64,000 nucleotides of DNA from Gammaproteobacteria bacterium (GTDB taxonomy: Bacteria > Pseudomonadota > Gammaproteobacteria > Xanthomonadales > SZUA-36). The stretch lies in the NCBI GenBank assembly GCA_030428105.1, contig JAUIBE010000001.1, positions 287,359 to 351,358 on the forward strand. Reading direction: 5' to 3'. Below, in pieces: positions 56,990 to 64,000 of the stretch. Each line of letters opens with the position of its first letter. Position 1 is the first letter of the stretch. The translations under genes and the position numbers were made by a program. A model generated the notes under the pieces. It did not search any database. It worked only from the letters and a program-made list of their open reading frames with translations, and had not been told where the DNA came from.

Positions 56990-59065
56990 TCACCAGACCT
57001 CGCATCGATGTTCGGGTGGTTTCACCATTGCATCGCCCGCTTTGCATGAGAAAGCCGTGGCGAAGTCGTTCAAGTTGACGACCGTTCCGTGGACCATGGG
57101 AGCAGCCCATGCCTTGCTGCTGCCGCCTGCAGCGAGTGCCTGCCACCTGCCTTCGGTCGCGTCCGTGCACCATACCTGGGCGCTGGTGAGCAGATACCGT
57201 TGCGCAGGCGAGTAGCCGTCATTTAGCAGCTGGGCCTTGCCTTCAGTAGCGCGTTGATAGGCCTCCCAGGCAATGCTCCAGGAGGACAGTTCCGCCACCT
57301 GCTCGGCTACCACGAATTCCCCATCGACCGGAATACCGGGCGCGTATTCGTACTGTGAGAACTGTTCAGATACACAGGCGGCACGGGCGTTGAAACCGGC
57401 GGCATCAGCCTCGGTCCACCAGTCGCGTAGACGTCCCTGCGCGTCATACTGCCTGCCCAGCGGATCAAAGGCGTGAATCAACTCGTGCGCAAGCAGGTGG
57501 CCGAGTCCGCCGTAGCGCGCGGCAGGATCGTCTGCGCCGGACTCATAGAAGCGCAACATGGCCGCGGTGATAAATATGGCGTTGCGCCGGTTGTCGTATC
57601 CACCACCCATCCAGGTCACCGGCTCGGCCCAGTCGTTAGGGTCAAGTGGCTTGTCGAGCGCCTCCATGTGGACGCGCCTGGAAGCCTCTCCAGCGCGCTG
57701 CACGTTGCCGAAGAAATCGTCGTTGCGTACGACCAGGTGAGGATCATCAATCCACGACTCGGGCGAGCCGGCCTGCAAACGAACGGCGGCGAGCTTCTCC
57801 AGGGCCTCCCGCTTAGTCTCCGTGGCCATCCAACTTACGCCTTCAATGCGACGCTTCATCACGGCCCTGATCTCTTCGAACATCTCCTGGGTTTGCTGCT
57901 TCAGCCCTGGCAACGAGTTTTCACCCGTGAACGCATTGGCAATAAACACACGGCCGAGCGCCTGTGGCAGATCACGTTCAAGGGCTGAAAAGCAGGTGCG
58001 CCCACGATTCGGCGGACTGTCCTGCCCCTGCAACCTCCGCCCGTAAAACTCGAAACTCGCCTCTTGGAACCGGGCCGGAAGCAGGCTGGCCCGCTCAGCG
58101 ACAAGGTGCCAGCGAAGATAGGCCTTCCATGTTTCCACAGGCACGGTTGTTACCAGGTGATCGAACGCTTTTAGCCACTCCGGTTCACGGGCATTGACGC
58201 GCTCAACCTGCGGGATTCCGTGGGCGCGAAAGAAGTCGGCCCACAGGAATTTTGGTGTCAAGGCCTGCAATTCTGCCGGGGTCACCGGGTTGGAGGTTGC
58301 CGCTGCATCATTGCGAACCACGCTTTGCGGCAAGCGGGCCTGAGCCAATGCGGCTTCAAGATCCAGAACCTGCTGGGCCTGGCGCGTGGCGACATCACCC
58401 GATACACCAAGCAGGGAAAGCATTTCGGCAATATGCGCCTGGTAGTCGGAGCGCAATGCAACAGCATCAGGCTCGTCGCCCAGGTAATAGTCGCGGCCGG
58501 GCAAGCCCATCCCACCGGGACTGATCCAAAGCCGCGCCGCCAAGGCGCCGTCCACAGGATCGCCCCAGGTGAAGATGTAGAAACCAGGCTCGCCATGGTC
58601 CGGCTGGTAAGGAATCGTGCGGTGAAGTGCGCCCAGTACCGCCGGCAGTTCATCCACCGAGCGCATTCCGTGGATCAGGGCCAACTCGGGCCGAAGCGGC
58701 CCAAGCCCGCGGGCCTCGATGGTTTTGCGATCCATACAAGCGGCGTAGTAATCGCCGATCATTGCCTCATCACGCGAGCGTCCGGTTTCGCCTTGTGCCG
58801 CGTTTTCGACCAGGACACGCACGTACTCGTCCATCTCTTGTGCGTATTGCGTAAACGGCCTGGACCAGAAGGCCACATCGTCTGGCATGGGGTTGGCTTC
58901 ATGCCAGCCCCCACAGGCGTACTGGTAGAAATCATCGCAGGCATTCGCCGAAGCATCGATCGCCGCCGGATCCAATGGCGGCATCGTCGGCAGCTCAAGC
59001 GGATCCGCAGCCGCGCTCGAGCTTGCGATTGTGAGGCAGAGCACCAGTGCCAGGGTTTTATTCAA
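56990..59065 (-). CDS. exported M13 (neprilysin) family metallopeptidase, divergent
   Basis: The 691-residue protein has a signal peptide ending SSSAAADP and the two-lobed M13 fold: DDFYQYACGGW at residue 44-54, the zinc motif HELIH at 527-531 with catalytic Glu528, the third ligand Glu588 in VAEQVAEL, and the C-terminal CEVW that belongs to the substrate site. The normal ENIADxGG after the third ligand reads EQVAELSS here, and the usual QPPFF loop is absent, so its specificity may differ. It opens with TTG, with GAGG ten bases before, and overlaps the beta-helix gene stop by TTGA. Confidence 0.92.
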   Translation of the reverse strand: MNKTLALVLCLTIASSSAAADPLELPTMPPLDPAAIDASANACDDFYQYACGGWHEANPMPDDVAFWSRPFTQYAQEMDEYVRVLVENAAQGETGRSRDEAMIGDYYAACMDRKTIEARGLGPLRPELALIHGMRSVDELPAVLGALHRTIPYQPDHGEPGFYIFTWGDPVDGALAARLWISPGGMGLPGRDYYLGDEPDAVALRSDYQAHIAEMLSLLGVSGDVATRQAQQVLDLEAALAQARLPQSVVRNDAAATSNPVTPAELQALTPKFLWADFFRAHGIPQVERVNAREPEWLKAFDHLVTTVPVETWKAYLRWHLVAERASLLPARFQEASFEFYGRRLQGQDSPPNRGRTCFSALERDLPQALGRVFIANAFTGENSLPGLKQQTQEMFEEIRAVMKRRIEGVSWMATETKREALEKLAAVRLQAGSPESWIDDPHLVVRNDDFFGNVQRAGEASRRVHMEALDKPLDPNDWAEPVTWMGGGYDNRRNAIFITAAMLRFYESGADDPAARYGGLGHLLAHELIHAFDPLGRQYDAQGRLRDWWTEADAAGFNARAACVSEQFSQYEYAPGIPVDGEFVVAEQVAELSSWSIAWEAYQRATEGKAQLLNDGYSPAQRYLLTSAQVWCTDATEGRWQALAAGGSSKAWAAPMVHGTVVNLNDFATAFSCKAGDAMVKPPEHRCEVW

Positions 59066-60828
59066 GGTGCTTTGTCCTCAAAGCCATCGGCAAAGATCGG
59101 TGGCTGGTACTCATACGCCCCCATGTCGATGACGGCTTCGCGGAATCGTGGCAGGCCATTGATATCAACCGGACTTCCGGGCCCGCCGGGGAACAAAGCC
59201 GGGTCGGTCAAAGGATTGCCCGCATTGCGTGCCGGTGAATGTTTTGACAGGCGAAGAATGCCGTAATCAGGATTGACGAACAGCGGGTCGACATGCAGCA
59301 CGTTGATGAGATCGAAGTTGATCGAGCCCGTCCCCTGGGTGAAGTTGACAAAATCGTTGGGTGCAACGCCATACAGGCTGTGATGCGCCGAAACGCTAAT
59401 GTTGCCGTTCAAGACGTGGTTAAACATCTCGTTGCCCTGGTTCGCGCCATTGTCCCAAACAATCGTGTTTCTCAGTATGGGCGAGCTCTCAAAGCTGTAA
59501 ATACCACCCCCCCTCTCAACTGCATTGTTGCGGTGGAAGGTGTTGTTGATCAATGTAATTGCGCCGCCGCTGTTGGACATGGCGCCGCCAGTGGTGGCGT
59601 GATTCCCCGAGAAATGAGCATTGACGAAAGAAGCCGTGCTGGACAAGTTCCTTACCGCACCGCCTTCCAGGCCGGCGATGTTGCCGCGAAACGTGGCATT
59701 GCGAATGGCAGGCGCGGAATCGGTGTAGTTGTACATCCCACCACCGTATTCCCCGGTGGTGTTGTCAAAAAAATGCACGTCGATCAACAAAGGCGCAACG
59801 CCTTCCCGGTTATTCATCCCCCCACCGCTGACGCCGGCAAAGTTCTGGCTGAACTCAACCCGGGTCAGCTGCGGCGACGAACCGTCTCGATTGTGCATGC
59901 CACCACTGAAGTTTGCGGCCGCGTTGCCGAAGAAAATCACATCGACCAGTATTGGCGAACTGGCGGTAAGGTTGTACATACCGCCGCCGTTGCCTGTTGC
60001 GCCGTTGCCAGCCTCGTTGAGTTGAAAAACCACCGACGAGTAATGCCCTGAACTGCTCAGTTCGTTGAACACCCCGGCACCATTGTTGATGGCCTGGTTC
60101 CCCAGGAAGCGGCCGCCTGTCATTGCCGGGTTGCTGTTCACGTTGTACATGCCTCCGCCGGAATCGGTGGCGTCGTTTTCAACAAAATCAACGGAATCCA
60201 GCACCGGGTCGGTGTTGAGGTTGTACATGCCGCCGCCTTTGCCGGCGCTGTTGTTTTGGAAGAGAACGTTGTTGAGAGTGGCATTGCCATTCTGGATGTA
60301 CAGGCCACCGCCATTGTTGGTGGCCTGGTTGTCCCGGAAGGCCACATTCTGCAGTGTCAGCGTGCCGCTGGTGACGTAGATACCGCCGCCACTACTGTTA
60401 TTTCTCACGCCGTTGCTGATCTCAAGGTCGGAAATGTTAACTTCCTCGTTATTCCAGATATTTAGCACATTGTTAGTTGCCTGGCCGGGAAAACGATGGG
60501 CGCTTAGCACCGTGTTGTCGGGTTGGTCGCGTCCAGCCCCGACCAGGCTGATGTCCAAATTGAGCACCAATCCAGAAACCGTGAACTCACCGGGGCCAAT
60601 ATCGATCGTGTCATTCGCACTGGCCTGGGCAAAAGCATAGGAAACATTGGCGCACGCGGCCGGCAATGATGCGCACGTGCCGCTATCGGTGCCGTCCACT
60701 CGAACGTAGCGCGTGGTCTGCGCCACGGCATCAACAGCGAAACTTCCAAGCGCCAACCACAACAAAACCAGGGCAAGCCTCTGCTTCAGTTCAAATGGCG
60801 TGTCCCTGCGCCAACCTTGCTGCTTCAT
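59062..60828 (-). CDS. exported right-handed beta-helix protein with IFADGFE tail
   Basis: The 588-residue protein has a signal peptide (LALGSFAVDAVAQT) and a central beta-helix built from about ten imperfect repeats in which GGGMYN or GGGIY recurs with N-x-A and V-x-F strands, similar to chlamydial Pmp-like or polymorphic adhesin repeats. It ends with a conserved-type block (FVNPDYGILRLSKHSPARNAG and DMGAYEYQ) found in many such secreted proteins, then PPIFADGFEDKAP. The last segment may be an export or anchoring tail. AGGAG precedes the ATG. It is first in the operon with the M13 and HEAT genes. Confidence 0.87.
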   Translation of the reverse strand: MKQQGWRRDTPFELKQRLALVLLWLALGSFAVDAVAQTTRYVRVDGTDSGTCASLPAACANVSYAFAQASANDTIDIGPGEFTVSGLVLNLDISLVGAGRDQPDNTVLSAHRFPGQATNNVLNIWNNEEVNISDLEISNGVRNNSSGGGIYVTSGTLTLQNVAFRDNQATNNGGGLYIQNGNATLNNVLFQNNSAGKGGGMYNLNTDPVLDSVDFVENDATDSGGGMYNVNSNPAMTGGRFLGNQAINNGAGVFNELSSSGHYSSVVFQLNEAGNGATGNGGGMYNLTASSPILVDVIFFGNAAANFSGGMHNRDGSSPQLTRVEFSQNFAGVSGGGMNNREGVAPLLIDVHFFDNTTGEYGGGMYNYTDSAPAIRNATFRGNIAGLEGGAVRNLSSTASFVNAHFSGNHATTGGAMSNSGGAITLINNTFHRNNAVERGGGIYSFESSPILRNTIVWDNGANQGNEMFNHVLNGNISVSAHHSLYGVAPNDFVNFTQGTGSINFDLINVLHVDPLFVNPDYGILRLSKHSPARNAGNPLTDPALFPGGPGSPVDINGLPRFREAVIDMGAYEYQPPIFADGFEDKAP

Positions 60829-60945
60829 TTCTGTGTCTCCTGCCGTTTCCAGGTCATCCGGGCTGCATCAAGCCGTTTCACCCTTAAAAACAGGAAAACC
60901 CGTGAAAACTGATCACGCCCTCGCTGGGCCGCGATGGCCTGCGGG

Positions 60946-60951
60946 TATAAT
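60946..60951 (+). promoter_or_regulatory. perfect TATAAT -10 before the ECF sigma gene
   Basis: A consensus -10 lies 34 bp before the sigma gene ATG, in the 157-bp gap from the divergent beta-helix gene. The region 17 bp upstream (GCTGGG) is a poor -35, so the site may need an activator or an alternative sigma. Confidence 0.45.
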
Positions 60952-60985
60952 CGGCGGTGTCTGAAAAGCGGCGAACAGGGCTCTG

Positions 60986-61573
60986 ATGGCCAGCAACGCG
61001 AATCCATCTCCAATCAATCCAGGCGATGCGGCGGAAACCCGCATATTGCTGGAGCGATGCCGCCTGGGCGACCCAGGCGCGCTTGATGAAGTGTTCGAGC
61101 GGGTTTACCAGCAACTGCGCATCCTGGCGCACCGGGCTCGGGGCGGCGCGCAGGACACCATGGGCACCACCGGCCTGATTCACGAAACCTACCTCAAGCT
61201 CAACAACGCGCAGCAGTTATCCGCATCCGACAGGCGTCATTTCTGCCGTATCGCCGCGCGCGCCATGCGCCAGATACTGATCAACGCCGCCGAGGCCCGC
61301 AGCGCGCAGAAACGCGGCGACGGCCAATCGCCCCTGAGCCTGGTTGAGGAACTGGTTGGCAGCGAATCCGACTGCCAGCGCATGCTTGATATCAACGGCG
61401 TGCTGGATGACCTGCGCAAGCAGGATGAACGCATGGCCGACGTGGTGGAGTTGCGTTATTTTGGCGGATACACCAGTGAAGAGTGTGCCGAGCTAATGGA
61501 AATCTCTGTGCCAACCGTTCAGCGTGACTGGCGGATGGCCAAAGCCTGGCTGGCTCAGTCGCTTTCCGCCTGA
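60986..61573 (+). CDS. ECF RNA polymerase sigma factor, TIGR02999-like
   Basis: The 195-residue protein has region 2 (EVFERVYQQLRILAHRARGG, TGLIHETYLKL and RRHFCRIAARAMRQILINAA) and region 4 (MADVVELRYFGGYTSEECAELM, then SVPTVQRDW). It belongs to the same subgroup as the sigma factor at 28890-29510. No anti-sigma gene is adjacent; instead the 3' end overlaps the facing TPR-kinase gene by 19 bp, fitting the view that such sigmas are controlled by kinase action. Confidence 0.92.
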   Translation: MASNANPSPINPGDAAETRILLERCRLGDPGALDEVFERVYQQLRILAHRARGGAQDTMGTTGLIHETYLKLNNAQQLSASDRRHFCRIAARAMRQILINAAEARSAQKRGDGQSPLSLVEELVGSESDCQRMLDINGVLDDLRKQDERMADVVELRYFGGYTSEECAELMEISVPTVQRDWRMAKAWLAQSLSA

Positions 61574-64000
61574 CCCGGCGGGGTTTCCTCAGCCGCCAGC
61601 GGGTTGCCGGTTTCCAGGTAGGCATCGAGGATGTCCCGCTCGCCAGCGATCACGCCCGGCTCCACCATTTCTTCGATCTCGTTGGCAGTCTGGTAATGCA
61701 ATTCGGCCTCATCACTCCGGCCCAGTTTTTCCAACGCCGCGCCATGCCACATTGCCAAAATGAAGCGAGCCTGGAGCTGTATCGCACCGCCCTCGTCCAC
61801 CTCGCCGAGCATGGCCAGCGCTTCCTCGGCGACATTCACAGCCGACTCGAACCGGCCCAGGGTTACCAGTGCCTGCACTTCATGCGCCTGCATGCGCAAG
61901 TTAACGTCCAGGAAGTAGCGCGACTGGTCACGGCTTCCAGAGTTTTCGAGCGTCTCCTGTGACTGCCTGATTGTGCGCAGCGAGTCTTCGAATGCACCGT
62001 GCATGTACTGGGCTGAAGCCAGTGACAAGCCTGCCGTGGCAAGACCGCGCTGTCTGTAGCTGCTGTCTTCGCTGCGTTGCCACTCTTCCATCAGTTGGGT
62101 AAATCCCTCAACTGACTCCCCGGTACGCCCCAGGGACTTCAGCACATCGGCACGGATGCCCATGGCCCAGCGATACTCCGATGAATCGGGGTGCTTTTCC
62201 GCCAACCCCGCCATGGCCTGCTCTGCTGCGACCAATGCCTCATCCAGCCGCTCGTTGAAGTGCAGAAACGAGGCATTTCGAACCAGCAATGACAGGTAGT
62301 TCAAGTGCTCTTCACCAGCCAGGCGGCCGGCGATTTCGAGGGCCTGGGTGTTGTATCGCAGCGCGGCTTCCATATCGCCGAGCTGAAAATAGCTGAAGCC
62401 GGCGGATGAGTGATACTGTGACAGCGCCATCGAATCCTGGCCACCATCCCAATGGCGGGAACTTTCGATCACGGCAAGGTGCATTTCCAGCGCCTTGTTC
62501 AACTGGCCCAGTTCGGTATAGACCAGCGCAAGTTCCACCTGGGCTTCACGCGGATCCAGCGCCGGTGGCCCGGCCAGCAGATCCAGCGCCTCCAGCAACA
62601 GCGACTCAGCTTGTGGAAGCTGCACCATGGCACGCTGCGCCTGCGCCTGCCGGGTCTTGAGGGATGCCAGTCGCGCGCTATCTGAAGGACTAAGTTGGGC
62701 AAGTAGCGTTGCAGCCCTTTCAAGCCCCTGGATTGCCTCTTTGGCCTCGCCCCGCAAGAACTGCAGCCAGGCCATCCGATGCATGGCATCGACGCCATTG
62801 ACACTGTTCTCGAGGTGAAGCCCGGGCTCGGCAAGCAGCAGGTCCAGGGTTTCCTGGGCAGCATTGAGGTCGCCTAGCGCAATCTGGGTGTCGACGATTT
62901 TGAGCAACACCTGCTGCATCACCTCGGGCTCATTCGCCAGCTCCACCTGCGCCCGTTGCGTGCCGTTCTCCAGCAGTTGCGAAACGCTAAACGCTTCACC
63001 CTGGCGCTCGGTGGGGGTTACCGAGTCGAACAATCGCAACATGAAGCGATTGAGTGATTCGGCCCGCTCGGCTTCCTGCAACCTCGCCTGGCTGTTCACC
63101 CAGGCCACTGACAGGCCGCCGATAACGAGCAGCAGCGCGAGCGCAGCGATGCTCACCGGCAGGCGCTGGCGGCGCACAAACTTGCGCAGGCGATAGCCAA
63201 CGCTGTCGGCGCGGGCCGAAATGGGCAGTCCACGCATGAATAGCTCCACGTCATCTGCCAGCGCCTGCGCCGAGGGGTAACGTCGCTCCGGATCGCGGTG
63301 CATGGCCTGGGAAATAATCACATCCAGGTCGCCGCGCAAAAGACGTGCGCTTACCGGCGGCGCCTGGCTGGACGACGCCCGCTTCGAAGCCAGGTCCAGA
63401 GGCGCTTCGGTGACACGGCGAACGATTTCCTCGGGGCTGCGGGATTCGAAACGGTAAGGCCGTTCGCCGGTGAGCAGTTCATACAGGTTCACGCCCAGCG
63501 CGTAGACATCGGTGGCGGTCGTCAGCGGCTCGCCGCGAATCTGCTCGGGGCTGGCGTACTCTGGAGTCAGCGCGGTAAAACCGGCGATGGTGGCGGTGCT
63601 TGGCTCGGTGGTTCCACCGGTTTGTTCCAGCAAGCGGGCGACGCCGAAATCCACCAGGCGCGGCTCGCCATCTTCGGTGACCAGGATGTTCTGCGGTTTG
63701 AGGTCGCGGTGCAACACCAGGTTACGGTGGGCATGGGAAACGGCTTTGCAGATCTTCAGGAACAGCGCGAGGCGCGACTCCAGGTCGAGGTTGAGTTCGC
63801 GGCAGTAGGCAACCAGGTCACGGCCGTTGACGTACTCCATGACGATAAACGACTGGCCATTGTCGGCGATGCCCGCGTCGATGATTCGGGCGATGTTCGG
63901 GTGATCCAGCCGCGCCAGCAAGCGCTGCTCACGCATGGCGTCGACCAGCACCTGGGCTCCGGCGCCAGCGGGCCGCAAAAGCTTGATCGCCACCGTCTGC
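61555..64000 (-). CDS. membrane Ser/Thr kinase with TPR tail (N-terminus outside window)
   Basis: The frame is open at the right edge, starting within the kinase domain at VAIKLL (catalytic Lys) and lacking the Gly loop. HRDLKPQN, DFGVARL, and the Ser/Thr kinase end (ELLTGERPYRF) are present. A membrane helix lies at about residues 279-297 of the visible part (LPVSIAALALLLVIGGLSV), and the rest, about 510 residues, is a periplasmic TPR-like helical tail. Layout matches the kinase at 31761-34685. About 815 residues are visible; an N-terminal part of 100 or more residues lies beyond the window. Confidence 0.92.
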   Translation of the reverse strand, partial: QTVAIKLLRPAGAGAQVLVDAMREQRLLARLDHPNIARIIDAGIADNGQSFIVMEYVNGRDLVAYCRELNLDLESRLALFLKICKAVSHAHRNLVLHRDLKPQNILVTEDGEPRLVDFGVARLLEQTGGTTEPSTATIAGFTALTPEYASPEQIRGEPLTTATDVYALGVNLYELLTGERPYRFESRSPEEIVRRVTEAPLDLASKRASSSQAPPVSARLLRGDLDVIISQAMHRDPERRYPSAQALADDVELFMRGLPISARADSVGYRLRKFVRRQRLPVSIAALALLLVIGGLSVAWVNSQARLQEAERAESLNRFMLRLFDSVTPTERQGEAFSVSQLLENGTQRAQVELANEPEVMQQVLLKIVDTQIALGDLNAAQETLDLLLAEPGLHLENSVNGVDAMHRMAWLQFLRGEAKEAIQGLERAATLLAQLSPSDSARLASLKTRQAQAQRAMVQLPQAESLLLEALDLLAGPPALDPREAQVELALVYTELGQLNKALEMHLAVIESSRHWDGGQDSMALSQYHSSAGFSYFQLGDMEAALRYNTQALEIAGRLAGEEHLNYLSLLVRNASFLHFNERLDEALVAAEQAMAGLAEKHPDSSEYRWAMGIRADVLKSLGRTGESVEGFTQLMEEWQRSEDSSYRQRGLATAGLSLASAQYMHGAFEDSLRTIRQSQETLENSGSRDQSRYFLDVNLRMQAHEVQALVTLGRFESAVNVAEEALAMLGEVDEGGAIQLQARFILAMWHGAALEKLGRSDEAELHYQTANEIEEMVEPGVIAGERDILDAYLETGNPLAAEETPPGQAESD

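Noticed and set aside
59500..60420. Regular repeats that could suggest a CRISPR array
   Set aside because: The repeats vary in length and sequence and stay in one reading frame; they are the coding repeats of the beta-helix protein.

Overview
The window is GC-rich, densely coded bacterial DNA with about 50 protein genes, short intergenic gaps and many 4-base ATGA stop/start overlaps. No rRNA, tRNA, insertion sequence, prophage or CRISPR array was found. Class I IlvC, IlvG/IlvM-type acetolactate synthase, GltBD, a TRAP transporter, TIGR02999-like ECF sigma factors beside TPR-tailed Ser/Thr kinases, and many exported peptidases and amidohydrolases suggest a free-living, probably marine or soil, gammaproteobacterium related to the Xanthomonadales/Wenzhouxiangella group. 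That placement is inference from gene content and style only.

Layout. 1-3339: the end of a KduD-like dehydrogenase gene and a complete DctPQM TRAP transporter, read as uptake and breakdown of an acidic sugar. 3336-5548 (minus): an exported NTR/TIMP-like protein, a four-helix membrane protein and a TetR repressor, divergent from an alpha/beta hydrolase, with an 18-bp palindrome between them. 6628-22085 (minus): one long biosynthetic operon, leader peptide - ilvD - ilvC - ilvG - ilvM - leuA - leuB - ilvA - gltB - gltD, preceded by a recognisable transcription attenuator. 22230-28838: an eight-heme cytochrome c with a small membrane partner, an aldo/keto reductase, a YceH-like protein, a PQQ-type sugar dehydrogenase and the ABC-F protein EttA. 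28890-35424: an ECF sigma factor, a Cys-rich exported protein, a secretin lipoprotein with a ten-aspartate run, a receptor-like Ser/Thr kinase with TPR tail, and a small exported protein.

35531-42763: two tandem exported amidohydrolases, a Tat-signal epimerase, a double GNAT acetyltransferase and a third amidohydrolase. 42967-45810: an ECF sigma factor, a membrane protein in the anti-sigma position and two exported HEAT-repeat proteins in one tight operon. 45811-55667: a DUF885 peptidase, an FKBP isomerase, an APH-type phosphotransferase, a small membrane protein, a class-V PLP enzyme, a lipoprotein, an S9 peptidase and a second Tat-signal epimerase. 55681-64000: an operon of beta-helix protein, M13 metallopeptidase and HEAT protein, divergent from an ECF sigma factor whose 3' end overlaps that of a second TPR-tailed kinase running off the right edge.

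How the parts work together. The ilv-leu-glt operon joins isoleucine, valine and leucine carbon skeleton synthesis to glutamate synthase, which makes the amino donor; the leader peptide and attenuator would set its expression by branched-chain amino acid supply. The rest is mainly a cell-envelope set: several ECF sigma factors and two kinases sit beside exported peptidases, HEAT proteins, a secretin and a beta-helix protein. This suggests envelope or surface signalling, but the links are inferred from position only. The best candidates for undescribed biology are the kinase-secretin pair, the sigma/anti-sigma/HEAT operon, the beta-helix/M13/HEAT operon beside the sigma-kinase pair, and the TIMP-like exported protein.
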